From: Robiginitomaculum sp.
GTDB lineage: Bacteria; Pseudomonadota; Alphaproteobacteria; Caulobacterales; Maricaulaceae
NCBI GenBank assembly: GCA_021647805.1
Contig: JAKITZ010000035.1
Location: 1-13,844 of the forward strand
Length of the DNA: 13,844 nucleotides
Direction: 5' to 3'
Under the pieces are notes generated by a model that saw only the letters and a program-made list of their open reading frames with translations, did no database searches and was not told where the DNA came from. Within the stretch, counting starts at the first letter, position 1. Each line of letters begins with the position of its first letter. Shown piece by piece: positions 1-5,895 of this stretch. The translations under genes and the position numbers were made by a program.

Positions 1-749
1 ATGAAGCCAGAGCCGCTGGCATTGAACATATAGTTTTTGTTACCGGTAGAGGCAAAAGCGCAATCGAAGATCACTTCGATACAGCGTATGAGCTAGAAGC
101 AAAGTTACAGCAAAAGGACAAGCAACAAATACTGGATGAGTTGCACCGCAATTTGCCCAAAGCCGGATCAACCAGTTTTGTTCGCCAGCAGGCACCATTG
201 GGACTTGGCCATGCGATTTGGTGCGCCAGAGATATTATTGGCAATGAGCCGTTTGCGGTTTTACTTCCCGACGTTTTGATCAAAGCAGACACTAGCTGCT
301 TGGCGCAAATGGTGGAGGTTTACGACAAAAATGGTGGCAATATTATCGCCGTCGATGAGATCCCGGCTGAAGATGTAAGCAAATACGGAATTATTGACCC
401 GGTCTCGCAAGATGGTGATATTTACAAGATGCGAGCCATGATCGAGAAACCGGATATTAGCTCGGCCCCGTCTAATTTGAAAATTACTGGCCGTTACATA
501 TTACAGCCAGAAATTTTTGAACTATTGGAAAACCAACAAGCTGGAGCTGGCGGGGAGATACAATTAACCGATGCTATGGCCACAATGATGCAAGCTCAGG
601 AATTTTATGCCTTACAATATCAAGGCGTGGATTTTGATTGCGGAAACAAGCTGGGTTATTTACGAGCGATTGCTCACTTTGCTTTAAGCAACCCTCAGAT
701 TGGCGATAGTGCTCGAAAAATATTTGAAGATGCGTTGCAAAAGAACTAA
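1..749 (+). CDS. galU: UTP-glucose-1-phosphate uridylyltransferase, 3' part
   Basis: GalU joins UTP and glucose-1-phosphate to make UDP-glucose, a cytoplasmic precursor for glycolipids and polysaccharides. The reading frame is open from the first base, with complete codons from position 3, and gives 249 residues. The family is about 290-300 residues, so roughly 40-45 N-terminal residues, including the G-rich nucleotide-binding loop, lie outside the window. Visible family blocks in order are a TGRGKSAIEDHFD segment, LGLGHA, a LLPDV metal/nucleotide segment, MIEKP with the conserved lysine, APSN...GRY, GAGGEIQLTDA and DCGNKLGY. All match bacterial GalU closely. The next gene downstream encodes UDP-sulfoquinovose synthase, which consumes UDP-glucose, so this copy may serve sulfolipid synthesis. 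No simple T-run terminator follows the stop; a hairpin element begins 4 bp later. Confidence 0.95.
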   Translation, partial: EARAAGIEHIVFVTGRGKSAIEDHFDTAYELEAKLQQKDKQQILDELHRNLPKAGSTSFVRQQAPLGLGHAIWCARDIIGNEPFAVLLPDVLIKADTSCLAQMVEVYDKNGGNIIAVDEIPAEDVSKYGIIDPVSQDGDIYKMRAMIEKPDISSAPSNLKITGRYILQPEIFELLENQQAGAGGEIQLTDAMATMMQAQEFYALQYQGVDFDCGNKLGYLRAIAHFALSNPQIGDSARKIFEDALQKN

Positions 750-753
750 ACCA

Positions 754-850
754 CATCGACCCGAAAAGTGGGAACCGGTTTTTGGACAAGTTGATGGGTA
801 ACAAAGGAAATTATACTCAAAAGCTGTTTAATTCAGGTTTTGAATATAAT
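754..850 (+). repeat. Two-hairpin intergenic element, copy 1 (upstream of sqdB)
   Basis: Hairpin I spans 754-796. Arms CATCGAC (754-760) and GTTGATG (790-796) enclose an inner stem, 761-771 with 775-785, around a GAA loop. Hairpin II spans 810-850, with 13-base arms at 810-822 and 838-850 that have a single C/A mismatch. The loop between them contains GTTTAATTCA. A second copy with the same layout and the same loop core is at 12381-12482. Hairpin I resembles a palindrome with a core like CCGAAAAGTGG / CCGGTTTTCGG that I recall as common between genes in Rhizobiales. The element ends 19 bp before the chosen sqdB start, just ahead of its ribosome binding site. TTGATG (791-796) and TATACT (812-817), 15 bp apart, could also be a promoter. 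The function is not known to me. Confidence 0.8.
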
Positions 851-869
851 AAAGAAAGGCAAAATAATA

Positions 870-2042
870 ATGCGGGTATTGATTTTAGGTGGTGACGGTT
901 TTTGTGGTTGGCCAAGTGCCTTGCACCTTTCAGCAAAAGGACATGATGTAACTATTGTTGATAATTTATCGCGGCGAAATATTGATAATGAATTAGAGGT
1001 TTCTTCATTAACTCCTATCCGGCCAATGAGCGAGCGCATTGCTGCATGGAAAGAGGTATCCGGAAATACTATATCTTTTGTTAGGCTTGATGTGGCGGCA
1101 GAATACGGAGCTTTGTTGGCTTTATTAACTGAACTAAAGCCAGACAGTATAGTGCATTTTGCCGAGCAACGCGCCGCACCATATTCAATGAAATCGGCTT
1201 GGCATAAACGTTATACCGTCGATAATAACCTTAATGCCACCAATAATGTTTTGGCGGCGATTGTTGAATCTGAGGTAAACTCGCATCTGGTTCATTTGGG
1301 TACTATGGGGGTTTATGGCTACGGTACGGCAGGGGCTAAAATCCCTGAGGGCTATCTTACGGTTAAAATAGAAAATGGGGCTGGCGAGCTGGTTGAGACC
1401 GAAATTCTGTACCCAGCCAATCCCGGCTCTATCTATCACATGACCAAAACTCAGGATCAGTTGTTTTTCGCTTTTTACAACAAAAACGATAAAATACGAA
1501 TTACCGATCTGCACCAAGGAATTGTCTGGGGGACTCAAACCACGGAAACGCGCAAAGATGAACGTCTGATCAACCGGTTTGATTATGATGGTGATTTTGG
1601 CACAGTGCTAAACCGCTTCTTGATGCAAGCTGCGGTTGGTTATCCATTAACAGTGCATGGCACTGGCGGGCAAACTCGGGCATTTATACATATTCAAGAT
1701 ACGGTTAGGTGTATTGAGCTGGCGGTGATAAATCCTCCACAGCAAGGCGAGCGGGTTTGTATCTATAATCAGATGACAGAAACCCACCGAGTGCGAGATC
1801 TGGCTAAAATTATTACCGATAAAACCGGAGCTGAAATTGCTTATGTTGAAAACCCGCGTAATGAAGATGCAGAAAATGAATTAAGGGTGGAAAATGGGCA
1901 TTTGCTTGGATTAGGCTTGGAGCCAATAACCCTTGACCAAGGCTTGCTTGACGAGGTTACGCAAATTGCTGCTAAATATTCAAAGCGCTGTGATACTTCT
2001 AAAATTCCGTGTGTTTCTTATTGGAGCAAGCAGGAAAAATAA
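870..2042 (+). CDS. sqdB: UDP-sulfoquinovose synthase
   Basis: SqdB/SQD1 is an NAD-dependent short-chain dehydrogenase/reductase (SDR) enzyme that converts UDP-glucose and sulfite to UDP-sulfoquinovose, the head-group donor for the sulfolipid SQDG. The 390-residue product starts with the Rossmann motif GGDGFCGW (residues 7-14). The SQD1-type segment DNLSRRNID follows, then HFAEQRAAPYSM, a LGTMG block with Thr145, and the catalytic YHMTK pair Tyr189/Lys193. Later blocks are TDLHQGIVWG, NRFDYD and GTGGQTRAFIHIQD. These are diagnostic for SqdB rather than for generic sugar epimerases. I chose ATG 870 because AAGAAAGG lies 10 bases upstream and the Rossmann strand begins at once. An in-frame TTG at 840 would fall inside the upstream hairpin. 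galU upstream supplies the substrate. The later pathway glycosyltransferase is not in the window. Confidence 0.93.
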   Translation: MRVLILGGDGFCGWPSALHLSAKGHDVTIVDNLSRRNIDNELEVSSLTPIRPMSERIAAWKEVSGNTISFVRLDVAAEYGALLALLTELKPDSIVHFAEQRAAPYSMKSAWHKRYTVDNNLNATNNVLAAIVESEVNSHLVHLGTMGVYGYGTAGAKIPEGYLTVKIENGAGELVETEILYPANPGSIYHMTKTQDQLFFAFYNKNDKIRITDLHQGIVWGTQTTETRKDERLINRFDYDGDFGTVLNRFLMQAAVGYPLTVHGTGGQTRAFIHIQDTVRCIELAVINPPQQGERVCIYNQMTETHRVRDLAKIITDKTGAEIAYVENPRNEDAENELRVENGHLLGLGLEPITLDQGLLDEVTQIAAKYSKRCDTSKIPCVSYWSKQEK

Positions 2043-2105
2043 CGGCTAGTTATGGCAAAACTGCAAAATAGCTAATTATTGCTTGGTTGAATAATTACAA
2101 AACGA

Positions 2106-2317
2106 CTTGCTTTTTGAGTTCAGCCCTATATATGGCGTGGCAAGACGAACGTTACTGCTCCTGCTTCGAGGATCCGACTTTAGAATATTTAATAGGCTTG
2201 CAATCATTTCTGCCAGTTTCTAGAGACACCAAGACCTTTATTTACGGACTTTACTGAACTCTTGGTTTTTCCAGCACAAGCTGGAAACTTAACTTTAGAT
2301 GCTAAGGAATGCATAAA
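2106..2317 (+). promoter_or_regulatory. Probable promoter and leader of the cold-shock gene
   Basis: The 275-bp gap before the cold-shock gene holds no open frame that looks real. TTGCTT (2107-2112) and TATATG (2129-2134), 16 bp apart, are the best sigma-70-like pair. If used, they would give a leader of about 175 bases, in keeping with the long 5' leaders known for csp genes. An 8-bp perfect stem (2268-2275 with 2280-2287, loop ACAA) sits about 30 bases before the start codon. AAGGA at 2304-2308 is the ribosome binding site. The promoter assignment is inference; the hairpin and the binding site are seen directly. Confidence 0.4.
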
Positions 2318-2524
2318 ATGACTACAGGTACTGTTAAATGGTTCAACGCCACCAAAGGCTACGGTTTTATTTCACCAGAAGAAGGCGGCAATGACGTGTT
2401 TGTACACATCACCGCTTTGGAAAAAGCTGGTATTGCCGGTCTTAATGACGGCCAAAAAGTGAACTACGAAATTGTCACTAACCGTGGCAAACAGGCGGCT
2501 GACAATATTGAATTAGCTGACTAA
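2318..2524 (+). CDS. Cold-shock domain protein (CspA family)
   Basis: This is a 68-residue single cold-shock domain, the usual length for CspA-type proteins. These are cytoplasmic single-strand nucleic-acid binders that act as RNA chaperones. Visible motifs are GTVKWFN at the N terminus, RNP1 as KGYGFI and RNP2 as VFVHI, followed by an acidic C terminus. Two in-frame ATGs exist, at 2309 and 2318. AAGGA at 2304-2308 touches the first but sits 9 bases from the second, so 2318 is preferred. The gene appears to be its own unit, with a long leader before it and a strong terminator 45 bp after it. Which csp paralogue it is cannot be told from sequence, nor whether cold induces it. Confidence 0.95.
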   Translation: MTTGTVKWFNATKGYGFISPEEGGNDVFVHITALEKAGIAGLNDGQKVNYEIVTNRGKQAADNIELAD

Positions 2525-2535
2525 ATCAGTTTTGT

Positions 2536-2558
2536 TTGGCAACCATAATGGTGGCCAA
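2536..2558 (+). other. Hairpin between the cold-shock stop codon and terminator
   Basis: TTGGCAACC (2536-2544) and GGTGGCCAA (2550-2558) form a 9-bp stem with one mismatch and a 5-base loop. No T-run follows, so it is not a terminator by itself. It may protect the 3' end of the mRNA; that role is inference. Confidence 0.4.
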
Positions 2559-2569
2559 CAGCACGAATT

Positions 2570-2607
2570 AACCCGAAAGCGCTAATCCCGCTTTCGGGTT
2601 TTTTGTT
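2570..2607 (+). terminator. Intrinsic terminator of the cold-shock gene
   Basis: A perfect 12-bp stem (2570-2581 with 2589-2600, arm AACCCGAAAGCG) has a 7-base loop. A T-rich tail follows at once. It lies 45 bp after the cold-shock stop codon and is the strongest terminator in the window. Confidence 0.92.
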
Positions 2608-2643
2608 GGAATAACCCTTAAATCTTAACCCGCAATTGACCCC

Positions 2644-2760
2644 TGCACGTAGTGCAATGACGAATGGTGGAAAATAATTACCGTATTGCAGCCTCCTACC
2701 ATCATCACACGGCTTGTTATCAAAATTACGTTCGTCATTGCGGGCTTGATCCGCAATCCA
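2644..2760. repeat. Palindromic intergenic repeat of the 'RHCGLDPQS' type
   Basis: GCAATGACGAA (2654-2664) and TTCGTCATTGC (2731-2741) are perfect 11-base inverted copies. The right unit contains a 7-bp hairpin, ATTGCGG (2737-2743) with CCGCAAT (2751-2757). The left unit contains TGCAC-GTA-GTGCA (2644-2656). Translated on the + strand the right unit gives RHCGLDPQS, and on the minus strand GWIADQARNDE. I recognise both peptides as recurrent artefacts of a dispersed repeat in alphaproteobacterial genomes. The 62- and 82-codon open frames across this stretch are therefore not reported as genes. Confidence 0.75.
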
Positions 2761-2888
2761 TCCTTGCATGTAGCGAATGGTTAACGGATGAATTAACTAG
2801 GTGCGACGGCGCCCATTTTAGGTTTGGGGCGACCATTCGCCGCGCGTCGTAGGTCGTTGCGAAGCAATTTAACCGCGAGACAAAAGGA

Positions 2889-3011
2889 GGGTGAATAAGG
2901 ATCTCATTAGCACTACTGCTTACCCCTCATTTTGCAATCATTGGCAAATGAAATCACCTTGAGAGAGGGTTAATTAGCAAATATTTAGCACTCATTTACC
3001 CTTAGTCACCC
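2889..3011. repeat. Nested inverted-repeat structure
   Basis: The outer arms GGGTGAATAAGG (2889-2900) and CCTTAGTCACCC (3000-3011) pair at 11 of 12 positions. Inside them TTACCCCTC (2920-2928) and GAGGGTTAA (2965-2973) pair at 8 of 9. Further in, TTTGC (2931-2935) pairs with GCAAA (2944-2948). ATTAGCACT and TTTAGCACT each occur once in the flanks of the inner hairpin, as a partial direct repeat. No T-run and no clear target duplication is seen. It could be a structured RNA or a small non-autonomous mobile element; nothing in the sequence decides between these. Confidence 0.5.
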
Positions 3012-3169
3012 TTGGACAGCGGGGATAAGTTCAAGGCATGCTCGCCCTGCTCCCATTTGTTATAATGGTCTTGCAAGCGACCTTAATCTGCCAGTTTGCG
3101 GCTCTTTGACATGGTGAATATACGTTAAACCCAATGAAACATGGGTTTTGATAAAGCATTGCTTTAGCG

Positions 3170-3235
3170 ATGCGTAAAAACAATATTGTTTCGTGGCCAG
3201 TCTTTTTAAGCATTTATCCACTGTGGAAAGCCTAG
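3170..3235 (+). CDS. Possible 21-residue peptide
   Basis: An ATG-started frame encodes a 21-residue peptide, MRKNNIVSWPVFLSIYPLWK plus a final alanine. It has a basic N terminus followed by a hydrophobic, aromatic stretch, as in small membrane peptides. The stop codon sits in the left arm of the terminator. No convincing ribosome binding site precedes it. It could be chance; I recognise no family. Confidence 0.15.
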   Translation: MRKNNIVSWPVFLSIYPLWKA

Positions 3236-3258
3236 AAAGATATCGAGGCTTTTTATTT
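3227..3258 (+). terminator. Intrinsic terminator, + strand
   Basis: AAAGCCT (3227-3233) pairs with AGGCTTT (3246-3252), and the T-run continues to 3254, then ATTT. On the minus strand the stem is followed by only three Ts and then CC, so the signal is better for + strand transcripts. It may still weakly end DUF4167 transcripts, which stop 30 bp away. Confidence 0.6.
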
Positions 3259-3287
3259 ACCGTGAATTTAGCAAAACATGTAGAAAT

Positions 3288-3890
3288 TTATTCTGTTGTT
3301 TCAGTAGTAGCTTCGACCTTGGCTCTAGGACGACGTACACGTCGGCGAACCACCGGAGCAACTTCTTCTGGCTCTGGTTTTGTACTAGCAGGAATTTCAG
3401 CTAAAACGCTTTCCGGTAAACCGATCTCGCTTGCCGTGGACTGCTCTTTTGCTTTGCTTTTATTGGTGCGGCGAGTGACGGGCTTTTTAACAGGCTCTTC
3501 ACTTGTTGTTTCAACTGCTGGCTCTGTAGGTTTTGTTTCTTGTGGCTGCTGTTGTTGTTCGCCAGCTCTTGCCGCTTTTCTGGCATCATATTCGGCTTGT
3601 CTAACGTCTCTTTGGATCCGTTGCTCTTCTTCGCGTTTTTCGCGCTCTTGAACTTGCGCCTGTACCAGACGGCCATAATGTTCGGCATATTGATAATAAT
3701 ATTCCGCGCCAACTCGATCACCAGCAGTGGTCGCATCATGAGCCAATTGGGTGTATTTCTCAAAAATGGTCGAAGCTGCACCACGAACTTTGATACCAGG
3801 GCCATTACTTTCCAACGCCTTATTGGGGCTGGGTTTTCTGTTCTGGTTTTGGTGTCTACCCTGATTATTTCTGGGGCGGCCGCGTTTCAT
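3288..3890 (-). CDS. DUF4167 domain protein
   Basis: This is a 200-residue, highly charged protein. Residues about 28-76 (SNGPGIKVRG through AEHYGRLV) match the DUF4167 core known from alphaproteobacteria, which has the pattern SNGP.VK.RG...I.EKY..LA.DA...GD...AE.Y.QHAEHY. The N terminus is basic and Asn/Gln rich. The middle is a Glu/Arg/Gln-rich, probably helical stretch with a QQQQ run. The C terminus ends in an Arg-rich RRRVRRPR segment followed by acidic residues, suggesting disorder and nucleic-acid binding. The molecular function is unknown to me. It commonly follows prfA-prmC in this group, as it does here with one gene between. ATG 3890 is preceded by AAGGA 9 bases upstream. Confidence 0.88.
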   Translation of the reverse strand: MKRGRPRNNQGRHQNQNRKPSPNKALESNGPGIKVRGAASTIFEKYTQLAHDATTAGDRVGAEYYYQYAEHYGRLVQAQVQEREKREEEQRIQRDVRQAEYDARKAARAGEQQQQPQETKPTEPAVETTSEEPVKKPVTRRTNKSKAKEQSTASEIGLPESVLAEIPASTKPEPEEVAPVVRRRVRRPRAKVEATTETTE

Positions 3891-3919
3891 GCTGTTATCC
3901 TTGTTATACTTTTAAGCAA

Positions 3920-3948
3920 AGCAATAATTGTTTAGTTTTAGTTGTCAA
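3920..3948 (-). promoter_or_regulatory. Possible promoter of the DUF4167 gene
   Basis: On the minus strand a perfect TTGACA (3948-3943) is followed 16 bases later by a weak -10, TATTGC (3926-3921). Transcription would start about 25 bases before the DUF4167 start codon. The -35 box is convincing and the -10 box is not. Confidence 0.35.
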
Positions 3949-4010
3949 AAATACATAAATTCCAAATGAATTGTATGAAGTTGTTGTTACTCGAAACCCT
4001 AAATTATATC

Positions 4011-4109
4011 GAGATCAGCATTTCGAGATGTTGTGAACATTTTCACGATCTCTCGGCTGCAACAAAACTATCCTAGTACGGCTTGGCGAAACTTCCAAGC
4101 CCTTTTTTT
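4011..4109 (+). ncRNA. Candidate small RNA with intrinsic terminator
   Basis: This is a + strand segment in a spacer whose flanking genes are both on the minus strand. A 5' hairpin pairs GAGAT (4025-4029) with ATCTC (4048-4052) and GTGAA (4033-4037) with TTCAC (4042-4046), with loop CATT. An unpaired A/C-rich stretch follows at about 4056-4079, then a 7-bp GGCTTGG/CCAAGCC stem and seven Ts. A possible promoter is TTGTTG (3981-3986) with TTATAT (4004-4009), 17 bp apart. Hairpin, single-stranded linker and terminator together form the usual layout of a trans-acting small RNA. I do not recognise a named family. Confidence 0.45.
4080..4109 (+). terminator. Intrinsic terminator of the candidate small RNA
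   Basis: GGCTTGG (4080-4086) pairs with CCAAGCC (4095-4101), with an 8-base loop. One C and seven Ts (4103-4109) follow. The T-run exists only on the + strand, so it does not belong to either neighbouring gene. Confidence 0.75.
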
Positions 4110-4140
4110 AGTTGCCTCTTTTATCTTGAGCAAACGATAA

Positions 4141-4938
4141 TCACGTCTTTGCAAAGCTAATTGTAGCTTTGATTTTGCGTTTCAAAAACCAAAGCCAGAT
4201 TCTATATTTACGTCCCCAGAATTTGTAAACTATTGCACTGATAATCGAAGCAAACATTAAAGTAAGCAAGATGGGCATACGAAAGTTATCGTTCATTGGC
4301 CAATAAACCAAACCAGCTATTCCGACCGCTGAGGCAACACTAAAAACCGATCCTCTATGGTTTCTTTTCACCTGAGAGATGTGAGGTCTTCTGCGCCGTT
4401 TTATTTTGAACCGTCGACGAAACCTAACACCAATTCGGTGAAATTTCTTGTTTTTCCAAACACTTAAATGCCAAGCCCAACGCTCAATAAACATTCGCGA
4501 GAAAAGGAACAGAAAATTGCTTAAAAACAAGCCGTACATAAATCTAGTCATGGTAATGCTTTTTGAATAAAACGCCTCAATTCCGTAAATGAATATGAAA
4601 AGTCCAAAAGCCAACACCCAAAAGCCCAGTACAAACATTAAGGCGTGCCCAGAAACCTCCGAGCGGCGTAATTTTTCTTTGATCTTGTTTTTACGAACTG
4701 GTTCTGGCCATCTTTTTCCTAAGTTGTGAAAATAAATGCCAAAAAAGGGCAAAGAACCAGTAGCAAGTAATATCGCTAATATAATGCCAGGTGCCAGTAA
4801 TGCTTTTGCTGCATCGTCCTTGTTATAACCGGCTAGTAATATCAATAACGGTATGCCCAGAAATACAACAGACAACATAATAGGAACCAAAGGTCCTTTG
4901 CCCATTTCCTGTTTGATTTCTTCAAAAGCAGACTTCAT
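4141..4938 (-). CDS. Unrecognised basic multi-pass membrane protein
   Basis: I do not recognise a family for this 265-residue protein. It has about six hydrophobic segments, at roughly 16-38, 47-70, 99-120, 131-151, 197-215 and 220-241. Between the fourth and fifth lies a strikingly basic stretch (about 156-195) with RRRFKIKRRRRPH, which the positive-inside rule would put in the cytoplasm. The C-terminal tail is also basic and Trp rich. No catalytic motif is evident. ATG 4938 is the only sensible start, but its ribosome binding site is weak (AGG about 10 bases upstream). It starts 51 bp after prmC ends, so it is probably co-transcribed with prmC. No minus-strand terminator is visible after it. 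The length and composition make a real gene very likely. Confidence 0.75.
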   Translation of the reverse strand: MKSAFEEIKQEMGKGPLVPIMLSVVFLGIPLLILLAGYNKDDAAKALLAPGIILAILLATGSLPFFGIYFHNLGKRWPEPVRKNKIKEKLRRSEVSGHALMFVLGFWVLAFGLFIFIYGIEAFYSKSITMTRFMYGLFLSNFLFLFSRMFIERWAWHLSVWKNKKFHRIGVRFRRRFKIKRRRRPHISQVKRNHRGSVFSVASAVGIAGLVYWPMNDNFRMPILLTLMFASIISAIVYKFWGRKYRIWLWFLKRKIKATISFAKT

Positions 4939-4989
4939 TCAACAAACCTAGAGCTTTAAGTAATATAGAGCAAGTTGCGGTTGATTGTG

Positions 4990-5895
4990 CTATGTCCGGC
5001 GCAATCCACTAACCACCCGATCTCGGCCTGCTAAATCTTGATGAAGCTCTAAGTCAGTAAAGTGACTTTGACTGTGCAAAATTTCCGTGACTTGTTTTGC
5101 TTGGGTATGGCCAATTTCAAGCGCAAAGCCTGCTTGTGGTTTTAACAGGCTTGGCATTTTGGCCGCCAAACAACGGTAAGCATCAAGACCGTCAATGCCG
5201 CCATCAAGAGCTATGTTCGGCTCGAACTTGACCACCTCTGGCTCTAGGGCGGCTAGCTCGTCGCTGGCGATATATGGCGGGTTGCTAACCAACATATCAT
5301 AAGCGCTGTCTGGCAGATCATTCCAGTTACTGCAAATAAAGCCGGTTCGATCAGCAAGATCACAGGTTTTGGCGTTATGCTTGGCGACATCTAATGCTTG
5401 GGCAGAAATATCAATTCCGGTGCCTGTCCAGTTTGGCCGCTCGGACAAAAACGCCAGTAAAACCGCGCCGGAGCCAGTGCCAAGATCAATAATTGTTCCG
5501 CTTGTTTGGTCTTTGCTCATTTCCAATGCCATTTCGACCAGCTTTTCTGTATCAGCTCGTGGCGTAAGAACATCGGAATTTACCTTCAAATCCAGTGTCC
5601 AAAATCCCTTTTCGCCCAAAATGTGCGACAGGGGTTCACGGGATAAACGCCTTGCGGCCAAAATTGCCAGCTTTTGCAAGGGTTTTGATTGCGCAAATTG
5701 TGTCGGATCGGCAACAGCTTGCCAGACATCTTGGCCAAATACCGCCGCCAGTAAATATCTGGCTTCTGTGCCAACATCATCAATACCGGCCAAAGTTAAG
5801 TGTTGTTGTAAATTTTGCGATAATTTCGCAAAGCTTAAACCTTGCCATTGACCGGCTAAATCAGAGGCTTTGCTTGGTGTTTCAAATTCCGGCAT
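4990..5895 (-). CDS. prmC: Peptide chain release factor N5-glutamine methyltransferase
   Basis: PrmC uses S-adenosylmethionine to methylate the glutamine of the GGQ motif in class I release factors, which speeds peptide release. The 301-residue product has a helical N-terminal domain and the linker motif TPRADTEKLVE (111-121). The SAM-binding motif is DLGTGSG (137-143), and the catalytic NPPY (205-208) holds the substrate glutamine. The length is normal for the family. Its start overlaps the end of prfA by 14 bp, which suggests translational coupling with the gene for its own substrate. The start codon is therefore set by the overlap rather than by a strong ribosome binding site. Confidence 0.95.
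   Translation of the reverse strand: MPEFETPSKASDLAGQWQGLSFAKLSQNLQQHLTLAGIDDVGTEARYLLAAVFGQDVWQAVADPTQFAQSKPLQKLAILAARRLSREPLSHILGEKGFWTLDLKVNSDVLTPRADTEKLVEMALEMSKDQTSGTIIDLGTGSGAVLLAFLSERPNWTGTGIDISAQALDVAKHNAKTCDLADRTGFICSNWNDLPDSAYDMLVSNPPYIASDELAALEPEVVKFEPNIALDGGIDGLDAYRCLAAKMPSLLKPQAGFALEIGHTQAKQVTEILHSQSHFTDLELHQDLAGRDRVVSGLRRT

Larger units (their letters stand above)
3058..3258 (+). ncRNA. Candidate short transcript, promoter to terminator
   Basis: A perfect extended -10, TG-T-TATAAT, lies at 3058-3066, with no good -35 box. A terminator for the same strand ends near 3258, so a transcript of about 185 bases from roughly 3073 is possible. Inside are short hairpins such as AAACCCA (3127-3133) with TGGGTTT (3142-3148), and a 21-codon open frame at 3170-3235. 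The size recalls 6S RNA, but I could not find that fold, so I do not call it. Both flanking genes point toward this region, so the terminator is not explained by the minus-strand gene alone. Confidence 0.3.
2605..3287. other. Long spacer without a convincing protein gene
   Basis: This stretch lies between the cold-shock terminator and the end of the DUF4167 gene, which converge on it. It contains the palindromic repeat at 2644-2760, a nested inverted repeat at 2889-3011 and a possible short + strand transcript from about 3073 to 3258. The part at 2765-2880 is locally GC-richer, with an imperfect palindrome around GCGACGGCG and CGCCGCGCGTCG. I see no tRNA, rRNA, tmRNA, RNase P RNA or SRP RNA signature. 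Confidence 0.6.

Noticed and set aside
189..191. PDT instead of PAT in the RF1 stop-codon loop (residue numbers in PrfA)
   Set aside because: The P-x-T middle residue varies naturally, and Asp there fits alphaproteobacterial RF1, so no recoding is implied.
840..869. TTG start for sqdB at 840
   Set aside because: It lies in the right arm of hairpin II and adds residues before the Rossmann strand; ATG 870 has the ribosome binding site.
2116..2261. Inverted repeat GAGTTCAG / CTGAACTC in the cold-shock leader
   Set aside because: The arms are 130 bp apart and the left arm overlaps the proposed promoter, so it is probably not in one RNA; it is likely chance.
2521..2769. 82-codon minus-strand open frame
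   Set aside because: It crosses the cold-shock terminator and reads the same repeat in reverse (GWIADQARNDE), so it is not a gene.
2664..2852. 62-codon + strand open frame
   Set aside because: It runs through the palindromic repeat; its RHCGLDPQS peptide is a known repeat artefact, and it has no ribosome binding site.
3058..3258. 6S RNA call
   Set aside because: The size fits, but I could not trace the long stem with a central open bubble.
3193..3935. Long + strand open frames opposite the DUF4167 gene
   Set aside because: They are antisense to a clear DUF4167 gene and have low-complexity Ser/Leu/Cys composition with no family resemblance.
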